In this document: positions 21,262 through 33,831 of the stretch, piece by piece
Layout: the number at the start of each line of letters is the position of its first letter
Numbering within the stretch: position 1 is the first letter of the stretch
From: Vicia villosa
Taxonomy: Eukaryota > Streptophyta > Magnoliopsida > Fabales > Fabaceae
Direction: 5' to 3'
NCBI RefSeq assembly: GCF_029867415.1
Contig: NC_081185.1
Location: 73,443,553 to 73,507,552, forward strand
Length of the DNA stretch: 64,000 nt
The notes under the pieces: model-generated
Databases searched by the model: none
Told to the model about the DNA's origin: nothing
What the model saw: only the letters and a program-made list of their open reading frames with translations
Made by a program: the position numbers and the translations under genes

Positions 21262-24200
21262 TGTCATACCCCAATTTTTGACCCTAAGATCCTATATCAT
21301 TCATATCCCAATCACTAATCAAGAGCTTCACTTGGAAGTTTGTTTATGGTGTTGCACTCACCTCATCAATGAGAGGGACCATCAAGCACCAATGATTGTT
21401 TATCTTGTATGCATGTTATACTAACCCAAATACCAAAAATATTGCTTTGTTTCTTTGTAGGCTTTTGTTTTGTAGGTACCAAGCCAAGACATGCAATAAA
21501 CAAGGCATTTTTCACTTTTCTGACTGATGAAATCGATTTCCCTACTGGGTAAATCGATTTCCCTGCAGCAATCTTCACTAAAATCACATTCTGGACAGCA
21601 TGAAATCGATTTCCCTCCTGGGTAAATCGATTTCCCTAGTGTATTTTGCGCCAATTTCTCTTCTGGAACAGAGTGAAATCGATTTCCCTCCTGGGTAAAT
21701 CGATTTCCTTCAGGCAAAATTCAAAAAATATAAGGAGGGAAGCTTGACATCATTTTGGCACCTTTTTCTTTGATCATTTTACCAATTTTCCACCTCATCA
21801 AAATTAACCCCTTCATTAAACCCACTTAAACCTCATTTTACCTTTTCTTATCATTTAAACACCACTTTAATCATCAATTAAACACAAGCTAATTACCAAA
21901 TGCCAAAAGACCAAATTACCACTACTCTTGCTCTCATCCTATAAATAGAGCCCACTACTCTCTCATTTCTCAAGCTTTGAGAGCCAACAAATCCCTTGCA
22001 ATTTCTCTCCTCATCCCTACCAAATTCACCAAAGCTCTTTTTCTTTCATAAAGTTTGTGAGTCACATCTTGAACCTCACAAACTTTGAGCTAAGCCACCA
22101 TCCATTTCACTCTTTTTTCTTCAATTGTTGAGAGATCAAGATTTGTGTTGGTGATTCTTGAAGTAGATCCAAGTTTGTGCAAGATTTGGTAAATTCTCTT
22201 CATCCTTTTTGTGTATCATGATGTAGATCCTTTGTGGTTTGTGTTCAATGCATCTTTGATGCTATATTGGTGCTATTTGTTGTTGATTTGATGGAAAATT
22301 CGTGCTCCAATTGATGTGTGATCATAAGGTGTTTGTATGTTTGTTCAAGTCAAGTTTTATGCCTCTAAATGCTGTTTTTGCTGGATTTTGCACTGAGGAA
22401 ATCGATTTCCTTAAGGCTGAAATCGATTTCCTGCTGAGCGTGACCTGTTTTTTCTGAAAACTGCACTATGGAAATCGATTTCCCCCTGCATGAAATCGAT
22501 TTCCTGCTGGCAGAATGTGGTTTTTTGCCTCTTTTATGCTTGTTTTGGTTTCCTACTTCCTCCACTTCATTAATATCATTGGATCTAGGATGTTGATAGG
22601 TTTGAAATGACCTAATCCATAATATTAGATGAATGATATTAATGATAGTGTGAGTTGATTATCTTTTGTGTTTTCATTCTTATTTTCATCTTATCTTTCT
22701 TTTGATCGATGAAAGTCTTAACATCTTGAGAATTCAATGGATTCTTGATGAAGACTAGATCAATTTGTGTTCATTCTTATCTCTTCATCTTATCTTTCTT
22801 TTGATCGATGAAAGTCTTAACATCTTGAGAATTCTATGGATTCTTGATGAAGACTAGATCAATTTGTTTTCATTCTTGTGATTATCTTTTGTGAATTTTA
22901 TTCTTATTCCTCCATTTCATTAATATCATTGGATCTAGGATGTTGATAGGTTTGAAAGAACCAAATCCATAATATTAGATGAATGATATTAATGATAATG
23001 TGAGTTGATTATCTTTATGCATTTTACCTTCTCCTTCTCCTTTTTTCTTTTGATCGATGAAAGTCTTAATACTTTGAGAATTCTTATGGATTCTTAGTAA
23101 AGACTAGATCGTTACCTATTTTCTTTTCGTGCGGTATTGCTTTCGGAAGGCGATCTACATATCGTTCTTCTCGCATGCATTAGCACATAAAGTTTTGACC
23201 GGCCTCGTTGTAGGGTGATTTCTACATAAATCACTTGGCGATCTGCTTAACATAGCGCAATATTTCGTGTCCCGAATAAAAAAGATCAAATGTGGAAGAG
23301 AATTGTATGCGGTTGATTTAAGACTTGTGGAGGTTTTTATCGTGTAGTCGCTATGATTTTATCAAGCTTCTGATAAGCCCCATTGACTTTAAATCCGAGT
23401 ACATCATTCACTCACCATAGATCTTCATACTAACTTTGATAACATACTTGACAAGTTTCAAGATGGTTATCTTTAACATTTAACAACTAACTTTAATTTC
23501 CGCACCTTTACTATACCGCTCTTTATATTACCGCTCTTTATATTTCTCGCCTTATCGCTTTACTTTATCATTTCATCATATTTACTTTCCGCCATTTTCT
23601 CTTTGTCCATTTGGACGTTTATAATTCCGCTATTTTCTCTTTGTCCACTTGGACATATGTTTATGCTTCTGTTATTTTTCTTTTGTCCACTTGGACCATA
23701 CTTTATTTTTTCGCTAAAACACTAATAAATAACAAAAATCTAAAAAATACATAAGGCTCTCTTTGGACTATCGGTTACTATCCTTAGCAATTTGGAGATT
23801 CGGACTTATGGACCTAGTACCTCTGGACTCATTCTATTATTATCCTGTGATTGTTCTGTCCGTCTGGCATTGTGCTGTTGTATGTTTTTGTGTGCAGGTA
23901 TTTCCTTGAAAGCCCTTGATGGTTAATTCCAAGGCATTGAAATAAGGATTTTACCCGAAAACAGCCGTTACTCTGCCCGATTTTCATCAGAATCTTAATG
24001 TGCTTAATGCAAAGTGGTGCTAAGACAATAAGTTCATCTGGATCCCCAAGTGTTAATGTGTTGGTATTGATAAATCCAAAGGATGGGAAAACTACCTTGG
24101 CTCTTAATGTCAAGTGTTGGCTTCTTATTTGGTTAGACCGTTTCTTTCCTTAGCTTTTATTTTATGCAATTAGGTTAGCCTCTTCATCTCCTCCCATTCT

Positions 24201-24915
24201 TAAATTTTCAAAATCTTCTCTCTTTTTCCAAAACATTCTTATGTTTGCAAACCTTTTCAAAACCTTTTTTTCTCAAAAATATCTTTCGCCCTTAGTGGCT
24301 TTTCTTCAAAAGTTTAGACACCGTTAACTGTCGAAACGAGTGGTTATACCCCACGATTTTGAAATTGATCGATAATAACGAGATCTTTTCCGCGTGAGAG
24401 AGCTAGTGGCATACTCGTTGATTTTATCCGAGTTGGAGCCCTTCTTTCATTTGCGATGCAAAGAACTTGTTTGTTCTCATGCTCAAGATCAATGGCTGAG
24501 TATTTCTCTCTAACGACACCAAAGTGTTTATTCGTTTTTAAAACGTTTTTCCCAAAAGCGGAACTACATTAGCTCTGACTTCTCCATTGCACCAAGGAGG
24601 TATGTAGGCCCAAAGCTTAACGCTTTGCCGAGCTTATTTTAAAAATAAAACAAACCGTTTTTTTAGCACACACACAACACAGATTTTCAAAAAGGTTCCC
24701 GTGGAGTACCACGGATATGAGGGGTGCTTTAAACCTTCCCCTCATATAATCAACACCCGAACCTGAGTTCTCTTTCTTGTTTTAAAAAAACAAAACTTTG
24801 GGTTTTACGTTCTTTTCCCTTTTCCTTTGAAAAAATAAAGCGCGGTGGCGATTTCAAAACGGAATATTGATTCGAGTCAATCCCATGGCTTCGATGTCAG
24901 ATTTTCCCCGCTACA
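21262..24915 (+). repeat. Element A 3' LTR
   Basis: Same length as the 5' LTR (3654 bp), constant offset of 10418. The only difference noticed is T at 24742. Ends GCTACA followed by CTGTG (24916-24920). Confidence 0.95.
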
Positions 24916-27143
24916 CTGTGGAAGGCAGACCTCTGATAATGTACCTAACTGTGTTAGAAGACTCAATGGGGTGTGTACTAGGACAACATGACGAATCCGG
25001 CCGAAAGGAGCACGCAATCTACTATCTTAGCAAAAAGTTTACCGATTGTGAAACAAGATACTCACTACTCGAAAAAACTTGTTGTGCCTTAGCTTGGGCA
25101 GCTCGCCGACTAAGACAGTACATGCTAAATCACACCACTTTCCTAATCTCCAAGATGGATCCCATCAAATACGTGTTCGAAAAACCTGCTCTCTCAGGAA
25201 GAATAGCGAGATGGCAAATGATCTTGACAGAATATGACATTCAATACACTTCATAAAAAGCAATCAAAGGAAGTGTGGTAGCTGATCATCTGGCTCATCA
25301 AGCAGTAGATGATTATCAAGCATTGAACTTTGACTTCCCAGACGAAGACATTATGCTAGTCAATGACTACAAACAACCAGGACCAGAAGAAGGATCCGAG
25401 CCAGGATCCCGGTGGACTATGGTTTTTGACGGAGCTTCTAATGCACTTGGCAATGGCATCGGAGCTGTGATCATTTCCCCCACAGGAGGTCATACACCAT
25501 TCACTGCCAGGTTATGCTTCAATTGCACTAACAATATAGCCGAATACGAAGCATGTATTCTGGGTCTCAAAGCTGCAATCGATCTAAGAATCAAATTCCT
25601 GGAAGTCTACGGAGACTCGGCCTTGGTAATCTACCAAGTCAAAGGGGAATGGGACACAAAGCACCCAAATCTAATTCCTTACAAAGAATATGTGCTGAGT
25701 TTGATTCTTTACTTCGAAGAAATCACTTTCGAACACATCCCACGCAAGGAAAATCAACTAGCTGATGCTTTAGCTACCATGTCATCCATGTTCAAAGTCA
25801 GGTGGGACAACGAGGCGCCTATGATCACCATCTACAGGCAAGATGAACCATCCTATTGCAATGAGATCAATACCGAAGGAACCGAGGAAAAACCATGGTT
25901 CCATGAGGTAAAAAGATATCTCGAAACTCAGGAGTACCCTGAAGGGGCATCCATTAATGACAGAAAGTTCCTAAGGAGATTTGCTGCCAAATTCTTTCTA
26001 AGCAATGGAACCCTATACAAACGCAACCATGACTCAACTTTACTTCGCTGTGTAAACAAGAAGGAAGCAGAACAGATCATGGAAGAAATACACAATGGTG
26101 CCTTTGGTACTCATTCCAGTGGACATACAATGGCTAAAAAGATCCTGAGAGCAGGTTATTACTGGTCTACCATGGAAACAGACTGCCATCGTCACTCCCG
26201 AACATGTCACAAATGCCAGATATACGCTGACAAAGTACATGTACCTCCAGTTCCATTAAGCGTCCTGACGGCTCCTTGGCCTTTTGCAATGTGGGGTATT
26301 GATATGATTGGAGAAATCAAACCTACTGCCTCCAACGGACATCGCTTTATCCTGGTCGCTATTGACTACTTCACAAAGTGGGTAGAAGCAGCTTCATTTG
26401 CTTCTGTCACCAAAAATGTGGTGGCCCGGTTCATCAAATACAATCTCATTTGTCGGTATGGCATCCCTGAACGGATTATCACGGACAATGGCACAAATCT
26501 AAACAACAGAATGATTACTGAACTTTGCACACGGTTCAAAATCAAGCATCATAATTCCTCTCCATATCGACCAAAGATGAACGGCGCGGTGGAAGCTGCC
26601 AACAAGAACATCAAGAAAATCATACAAAAAATGACAGTAACCTACAAAGACTGGCATGAGATGTTACCTTTTGCTCTTCATGGTTATCGCACATCTGCGC
26701 GTACTTCGACAGGGGCAACCCCATTTTCCTTAGTCTATGGTATGGAGGCAGTTCTTCCAATTGAAATTCAGATTCCTTCCCTAAGGATTATGAAAGAAGC
26801 CAATCTAGACGAAGACGATTGGATTCAAACACGGTTGGACCAGATAAACTTGATTGATGAGAAAAGGCTCGCAGCTATTTGTCATGGTCAGCTATACCAA
26901 AAGCGTATGATCAAAGCCTTCAACAAAAAAGTCAAAAGTCAAACATACCAAACTGGTGGCTTGGTTGTCAAACGCATCATCTTACCGCAAGGTGATCCCA
27001 GAGGCAAATGGACTCCCACCTACGAGGGACCATTCATAATCAAGAAAATATTCTCCGGCGGCGCCATGTTGCTTACCACCATGGATGGCGAGGATTTCCC
27101 ACACCCTGTGAATGCTGACATAGTCAAAAAATACTTCTCTTAA
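24916..27143 (+). pseudogene. pol: Ogre pol, part 2: RNase H, archaeal-type RNase H, integrase (one nonsense codon)
   Basis: Continues pol after element A. First RNase H: PLIMYLTVLEDSMGCVLGQH, YYLSKKFTDCETRYS. TAA at 25254-25256 then interrupts the frame where Ogre relatives read Gln, and the frame continues unshifted. A second RNase H follows (about 25405-25790; WTMVFDGASNALGNGIGAVI, NNIAEYEACILGL, IPRKENQLADALA), as known for the Tat/Ogre lineage. Integrase: HHCC zinc finger (26110-26220, ending CHKCQIY), then D (26301, GIDMIG), D (26484, TDNG) and E (26592, NGAVEAANK) in D-D-35-E spacing, and a C-terminal region ending VKKYFS at the TAA closing at 27143. The single stop makes this copy non-autonomous unless it is read through. 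Confidence 0.93.
25254..25256 (+). other. Premature stop codon in pol
   Basis: In-frame TAA between QYTS and KAIKGS. Coding on both sides is in one frame (both multiples of three), so this is a substitution, most simply CAA to TAA, and not an indel. Confidence 0.85.
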
Positions 27144-27162
27144 AAAAGAAAAAAACAGCTCG

Positions 27163-27302
27163 CTAAGTTGAAAACCTGAAAGGGCAACTTAGGCAAAAAT
27201 GAGCGTCTCGGTGGATTGAAAACCCGAAAGGGCGGTCCAGGCAAAAATTAGAGACTAAACAAATACTATCCCGGTAGGCTGAAAACCTGAAAGGGCGGCC
27301 TA
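27163..27302 (+). other. Three hairpins with a common 14-nt loop, just 3' of Ogre-1 pol
   Basis: Starts 20 bases after the pol stop. Stems: CTAAGTTG/CAACTTAG (27163-27192), TGGATTG/CGGTCCA (27212-27239, two G-U pairs) and TAGGCTG/CGGCCTA (27275-27302, one G-U pair). All three enclose AAAACC(T/C)GAAAGGG and are followed by GGCAAAA. Stems differ in sequence but pair throughout. Confidence 0.8.
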
Positions 27303-28445
27303 GGCAAAAGTTAGGGAATGAAGCATACAACTGTGTTCCGTTCAGCTGCCTACTCACCATCAAGATTCAACACCTCAAAGACACCGATCAGTCTAATCAC
27401 TTTCTTCCAACAAGTGAGGGATGAGATGCTCGAAGACAGATTGGCAATAGCAGAGTTGAAACTTGACTGGATCATTTTCACATAGCTATTTATCTTCATA
27501 AATATTTTTCAAAACTTTCTGACAGTTTCCTACTTCTAGGATTGTTGTCTCCCTGTGCTAACCCGCCTATCATGGCTCTTTTCAATGCAGCTCTTTCAAA
27601 AATCACTGTTTTCATTTCTTCTGTTTAAATACGTAAGCATCCCAATGATAATTTTGAATGAACATATGCATTTGAATATGATTGATGTTTACCAGGAAAA
27701 ACAGGAATGGCATTCAGGAAATGTCCCGATCATCTGGACATCATTCCATCAGAAGGAAATCACCAAGAGAAACGCATTTCTCAGCAAATCCCTCAAAAAG
27801 ATTTTCTCTTCAAAGTCTTATTCCCCAGCAGGGTTGTTCCAGATTACTATCTTCAGAAGGTGTGATCCCCGCACCCGGACTTGGACAGATAGTGCATCGA
27901 AGGATTATGCATCTTCCTCGTTCCCATTTGAAAGGGCATCAGAATTTCCAGTTACCTTTGATTCCCCAAACAGTAGTCAAAGATCCTTCAACGGGATACT
28001 CGGGTTCTCAAAGAATTTCCCCAGACGAGGGTACTCAAGCAAGACAAAAGATCATCAACGATCACAATTCATGTCCAGCTGACTAGCGGGAATTTATTTT
28101 TCCAATTAGAAGCTTGACATCACATTCATACATTCATACATTCATACATTCACATATTCATATTCATACGTCATATTCATACATCATACATCATGCATCA
28201 TGCGCATGTTCATGCGCATATTCATACACAACATCACATACATGTTTCTCCGGGAATATCTCACATTTACATGCATCATAAACATTGCATATCACTAACT
28301 TGATTTTTCAGGTAGACGGATATCTTCAACAAAGATGTTCTCAATCACATGCAGTGTTCACCTGAATTCCATGAACGGTTCTCTCAGATATAATCAAGCC
28401 GAAGATTCATTCTGATCACTTATCAACTCAAAAACAGACATCACG
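27303..28445 (+). other. Ogre-1 3' untranslated region, first part
   Basis: No gene supported; overlapping frames at 27555-28086 lack any family resemblance. 28110-28240 is a CATTCATA-type simple repeat. Confidence 0.55.
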
Positions 28446-29240
28446 GATCTAAAGCGATACCTCAGACGGTTCCAGAACGATCTAGCATCACAGATCTAAA
28501 GCGATACCTCAGACGGTTCCAGAACGATCTAACGTTGCAGATCTAAAGCGATACCTCAGACGGTTCCAAAACGATCTAATATTGCAGATTTAAAGCGATA
28601 CCTCAGACGGTTCCAGAGCGATCTAGCATTACAGATCTAAAGCGATACCTCAGACGGTTCCAGAACGATCTAGCATCACAGATCTAAAGCGATACCTCAG
28701 ACGGTTCCAGAACGATCTAACGTTGCAGATCTAAAGCGATACCTCAGACGGTTCCAGAACGATCTAGCATCACAGATCTAAAGCGATACCTCAGAAGGTT
28801 CCAAAACGATCTAATATTGCAGATCTAAAGCGATACCTCAGACGGTTCCAAAACGATCTAGCATTACAGATCTAAAGCGATACCTCAGAAGGTTCCAGAA
28901 CGATCTAGCATCACAGATCTAAAGCGATACCTCAGACGGTTCCAGAACGATCTAACGTTGCAGATCTAAAGCGATACCTCAGAAGGTTCCAAAACGATCT
29001 AATATTGCAGATCTAAAGCGATACCTCAGACGGTTCCAGAACGATCTAACATTGCAGATCTAAAGTTGATACCTCAGACGGTTCAAGAATGATCTAAGAT
29101 CAAAGATCTAAGGCTGATACCTCAAACGGTTCCACAATGATCAACTTCCAAAATCTAAATCGGAAAAACTTTGAACAAGTTCCGTAACGATTATCTTCCA
29201 AGACTTAAAGCGGTAACCTTGGACGGTTCCGAAACAGTCA
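28446..29240 (+). repeat. Ogre-1 tandem array, 47-bp unit, about 17 copies
   Basis: GATCTAAAGCGATACCTCAG recurs at 28446, 28493, 28540 and onward (47-bp period). Variants alternate at the junction (AGCATCACA, ACGTTGCA, ATATTGCA). Units after 29050 diverge. Bases at both ends of each unit can pair (GATC/GATC; AATC/GATT at 29152/29189; GACT/AGTC at 29202/29236). Confidence 0.9.
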
Positions 29241-29516
29241 ACACAAAGACTTTCAAATCCTTCATCAAGATATAATCAATGGATTCATTCTGATGAACAA
29301 ACCCTCAACCCATTTACCAGGAGGCATCTGAAAGCCCATCTCAGGTAATGTTTCAATCTGCCAACAACATTTCGCAGACGACATTCAAATGCAACTTCCA
29401 ACATCTCTTCTGATCAAGGTAAGTGCAAATTTTCAGGGCATCTAAATATTCAATCATCTTCTACCTTCAGATTTCAGACAATCTCTTCAGGTTTAAGAAG
29501 ATTGAATAGGGGCAAC
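29241..29516 (+). other. Ogre-1 pre-LTR region and polypurine tract
   Basis: Ends GGTTTAAGAAGATTGAATAGGGGCAAC in front of the 3' LTR. The AGAAGATTGAA-AGGGGCA pattern is shared with element B (43688-43708). Confidence 0.7.
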
Positions 29517-32500
29517 TGTTATACCCCAAAATTTGCCCACATATTTTTCAAGAAAACTCCAATCTGAAAATTAAGGGTCTCATATAATCATGGATTTTTA
29601 TTTCAACAAATATCCTGACATATGAAATTCTTAGTTTTTAGAATTTTTCTTATACGGTAATTTGGCTTGCAGTTGAATTTATTCTTATGCAAACACCAAA
29701 TACTGTTTATTACTTCACACATGCTATTTATTTATTTACAGATAAATAGTACTGACACAATTGGTACAGAGTTAAATCTTTTTGCAGGCGCAGAATCAGG
29801 AAACTCAGACTGTACTGGTAACAGTATATATGTTATTTATTATGTCTGTGTTTTTTAACAAGTCATGTAAATAAACTTTCATTTTTCACATAAAACAAAA
29901 AAAAACAACAAAAAAGAAAATTAACTTTGACTGTTGATTTTTCACTCTAACTGCTGCATCAATACCTGGACAGTCAGTTGACAGCCAAACTGCTGGCAGT
30001 ACAATTCTCAGTGTTTTGTACCATCAATAAAATCAATCTTTCACAATTCAAAATTCCAAGATCTTTTGTGCTAGAAGTCCTCTGAATATCACGCGATTAG
30101 CAGAGACTCAACACTGCACAAAAATCAGGTACGCTTAACTGTCTCCTACACAAACAGTCCCTAATCAGGGTTTTTTCTTGTTTTTACAGGAGCAACAAGT
30201 TTTTGAGAGCTCAAATGGATTTCATACACATCCATATATCTCAAAGTACCATCATACAAATTTTCAAACTTCAATTCACTCAGACGCACCGTCAGCAGCT
30301 CAAACAGTCAACAGACGACCCGTTTGACCAAAAAAGTCAACAGACAGTCAAAAATGAAATTTTTTGTCAAAGTCCATATTTTGTCAAAGGATTCATCATT
30401 TGATCATTGGATGATCATAAATCATCAAGGAAAGATCAAAAATCAACAAAACCCTAAGATTCAAAATTAGGGTTTTTGCCTGAAAAGTCAACTCAACTTT
30501 GACTGATCATAACTCTCTCATCCTTCATCCAAAAAATTCAAACCAAAGCTCATTTTGAAGGAAATTCAATTATCTTTCAAATGCCATTGATCCCATGGTC
30601 ATGGGATTCACCATTTGAAAAATATGATCAAAGACATTACAGGTCATTTTCAAAATCAACAAAAAGACACTTTTTTCAAAAGGACACACAAGGAGCTTCA
30701 AAAATCATTTTGACATGAGACCAAAGACATTGGTTAGAGGACTCTTTGAGGTTTCTAAAAAGTGCAAGATCTCCTTCATATGACAAAAATTGAAGGATTT
30801 ACACCTTGTTGAAGTTGGCTAAATTTTGGGAAAATGCATGAAATCAACATTGCTCAAAAATGTATTTTTTCCAAATGGGGCCAAGTTTTCAGCATTCAAA
30901 CATCATTTCCATGATGATATGGGCCTCCCACGACCAAGACAAGGCCCATACCATTTTTTACCCATTTTTGGCATAATTTTATCTTATTTTAAGATTAAAT
31001 TAAAAAGAAAAATGGAAGAATAATACATAGCTTTAATCTTAAGCTAAAGCCTCCACAATTGACTTAATTATGCAGCAAGGAAGCTGCAAGGAAAGCCTAG
31101 AGCAAAGGTGTGGAGATCAAGCAATGGTAGCTTAAGTTTTAAGCTTGAAAAGTCAAGATTCCAACAAAGCTCATGAATGCTTCTTAGCTTATTTTTTAAG
31201 CACTCCAAGGCTTATATAAAGGCAAGAATATTTCAGCAACAAAGTGAGCAAGAGGGACCACGAAAATAGCAAGGGGGTATCAAAGAAACACACAAAATTC
31301 TCAAAAAAATACCTAAACACTTGTAATTTTCGTTTTCTTTGTATAAGCTCCTATCAACTTCAAATAAACACTTCAATCTTCTCCTAAATTATTATTGAAC
31401 AGGTTCCAACCAATAGTCTTGTTTGTTTGTACATAGAACATACATATCTATTCTTCCATATTCCATTAAAACTTCCAATTTCAATATCTCATGCTATAAT
31501 CCTTTTCAAAGTAATCTAATAGTTTCTATAAGTTCCCAACATGAAATAGAGAAGATCCAACGTGTTACATGGAAGCCATAAGCCCTAGAACACATGCCAC
31601 CATTCTTGAGCTTCAAAGCTTTGAAGCTTTCGTTTTCATGGCCCCATGCATTTTCCGTCCAAACTAATGATTCCATTGAACTCAGAGACCCTCAATTAGA
31701 GGATCTGGGTCGCCTTCGCTGTTTAAAACTAACATTTTTTGCAGGTTGGAAGGTGCTTCAAACAGCGGCGGTTTCTTATCAAATAGTGGCGGTTAAAAAC
31801 CGCCGTTATCTGCGTCAGTAGAGATGAAAACGATGATGAACAGTCCCTGGACTTGTTGACTTCCACGCGCGCTTCCCCCAATGGCCAGTCAATCAGTCAG
31901 CGCTTTCCCCCCTTTTTCTGTTGGTCCACGCATGTGTAATGGGACCCACCTGACTTATTAAAAGTCTTTGTGATCCCATGTGACCAGTCAATGCAAGACC
32001 ATCATGTGACTTTAAATCTGAGCCATATGATCAATCTCAAAAGCCAATCCAACGCATCATACAAGCAGTCCATACCATGCACTTTCCAGCTCATCACACC
32101 TGATAAGTATCCCTTTTATTTTCTATTTTATTTTCTATTTTATTTTAATTTCTTTGTTAAATTAATTAAAAATAGTTTTAAAAATCCAAAAAATACACAA
32201 AAAATATTTTTAGACTTCTAAAATAATATATTATTTTCTGAAATAAAAATATTTTATTTTTCTTCATAATTTCAATATTTTGCATAATTAATCAGTATAT
32301 ATTTATATATTTGCTTTTTAACTATTCTAACCAATCAAAAAATCATAAAAAAAATTGTTCTTTATGTTAAATATTGTTTATATATTATAAACTAATTTTG
32401 TACATATTTTGAATAATTTTCTTTTTAAGTTTTAATTATTTGTATAATTATTTGTATAATTATGTATTAATTAGCTTAATCAATTTCAAATCAATTTCAA

Positions 32501-33600
32501 AAATCCCAAAAAAATTAGTTTTGTTTTAAAATTAATTGACAAATATTTTGTACATATTTTAAACTCAATTTCTAGGTTTAAATATATTTTCATCTTTTTT
32601 CTTCATTTTAATTTAATTAATCATGCATTAATTATAATGAAAATCAATCATAAAAATCCAAAAAACATGCCTTTTATTTTCTTGCAATTTAAATTCCTAG
32701 ATAAATGTATAGGATGTCAAATTCATGTAAATAGGCTAGTTTACGTTTCCTGCAAAATCGATGTAATAGCGTAGATTTACTTTCCGCACTTTACATTTCC
32801 GCATTTTACTTTCCAGCATACATATAAACTGCGTGTATGTCAAAGATAAAATTGAACCGTTAGATCACTAACTTCAAAGATAAATATCTGAATCCAATCA
32901 CAATCACATTTGCACCTCTTAAGGTAATTCCTTCTCATTTCTTTCAAAATCAAAGTCAAATTCTACTATTTTGAGTACAAAATCGAACCTTGCTTTTATA
33001 TCCGGTGAAAGGATAGATTTTTAAAGGAAACAGGATAAAGACCTTACAACTCAGGGTAGACCTCCTAGTTTGCTTGCTCAAATCAAAACAAACAAAATTC
33101 TCATACACTGTTGATTTTTCAAAACTTTCAAAAAAAGACAATACTTTGTATACATCCAAACACGGGTTATTACAAAGTTAACGTTCTTTTCAAAACATCT
33201 TTCGAAAGATAAACAAGCATTTTGTATACATCCACACACGGATCATTACAAAATTCAAATTACAAAGGTATTTGAAACCACATATGAGCAATTTCAGAGC
33301 AATCGAAAAGTCATCGAAAAACAAGTGAGCTAAGCAAACTTAAGAGCCCATGGATAACCATGGATACAAAGGGTGCTAACACCTTCCCTTTGTATAACCT
33401 ACCCCCTTACCCAGAATTTCTTAAAGGTCTTTTTTCTGTTTCTTTTATAAACCTTTCCTTAATTGGATAAAATAAAAGGTTGGTGGCGACTCTGTGAATT
33501 TTCAAAAATGCGAAAGCATTAAGCGACAAAAAAGAGTCAGTTCACGTATCTCTACAGATCAGAGGTATGGCCCGGTATTAAAAAAAATCGGAGGTCCACA
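29517..33600 (+). repeat. Ogre-1 3' LTR (4084 bp)
   Basis: Begins TGTTATACCCCAAAATTTG after the purine tract and ends ccaca at 33600. Its last 3235 bp match 1-3235. TATA copy at 31213-31220 and U5 hairpins at 33348-33395. Confidence 0.95.
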
Positions 33601-33831
33601 AGATCCTTATTTGACAATTTAGGACTTAGGCTTGTAAATGACAATTAGATTAGAAAATAGGTTAGTTCCCCTTTCGCATTTTCTTTTTCTTTTCAATCTT
33701 AAAAAACTTAATAAATACCGACGAGGATCATACCGCTACTACTTTTTCATAGTAGGAAAGAAATGATTGGGGTGTAGGCCTCGGTGTATTTCTTTTCTAC
33801 TTAGCGGAAGAGAAATGATTGAGGCGTAGGC
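33601..33831 (+). repeat. Element C 5' LTR, fragment between Ogre-1 and element B
   Basis: Contains GTGTAGGCCTCGGTGTATTTC-like text resembling the array in solo LTR D. It joins 49608 onward when B and one TAGGC are removed (GCGTAGGC + CTCGGTG). The left part of this LTR is beyond Ogre-1, outside the window. Confidence 0.7.

Larger units (their letters stand above)
10844..24915 (+). mobile_element. Element A: non-autonomous Ogre-related LTR retrotransposon (14,072 bp)
   Basis: Two LTRs of 3654 bp (10844-14497 and 21262-24915, constant offset 10418) with TG...CA ends flanked by CTGTG. Only one base difference was noticed (14324 C versus 24742 T), so it inserted very recently, after Ogre-1. The 6764-bp interior has a tRNA-Arg-type primer site, one small gag-like ORF, noncoding blocks, a hairpin pair and a large tandem array, but no protease, RT, RNase H or integrase. 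It must have moved with enzymes supplied in trans, plausibly by an Ogre-like element. Confidence 0.95.
1..33600 (+). mobile_element. Ogre-1: near-complete Ogre-type Ty3/gypsy LTR retrotransposon
   Basis: Bases 1-3235 recur at 30366-33600 with a constant offset of 30365, so they are the two LTRs of one element. Between them lie, in order, a tRNA-Arg-type primer site, an extra ORF1, gag-pro, an intron, RT/RNase H/second RNase H/integrase, a 47-bp repeat array and a purine-rich tract. This order, the intron and the size are hallmarks of the Ogre clade (Tat lineage). The left end lies outside the window: the 3' LTR is 4084 bp, so about 849 bp of the 5' LTR are missing. Without nested element A and one target copy the visible part is about 19.5 kb. 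Only two LTR differences were noticed (449/30814 and 3207/33572), so insertion was recent. The expected target duplication on the right would be AGATC (33601-33605), unverifiable here. Confidence 0.95.

Noticed and set aside
27555..28086. Overlapping 134- and 175-codon frames after Ogre-1 pol
   Set aside because: No recognised domain, two frames compete, and they lie in the 3' untranslated region.
28446..29240. CRISPR-like look of regular repeats (also 19190-20830 and 42112-42925)
   Set aside because: Plant retrotransposon context, contiguous tandem units without unique spacers, no cas genes.
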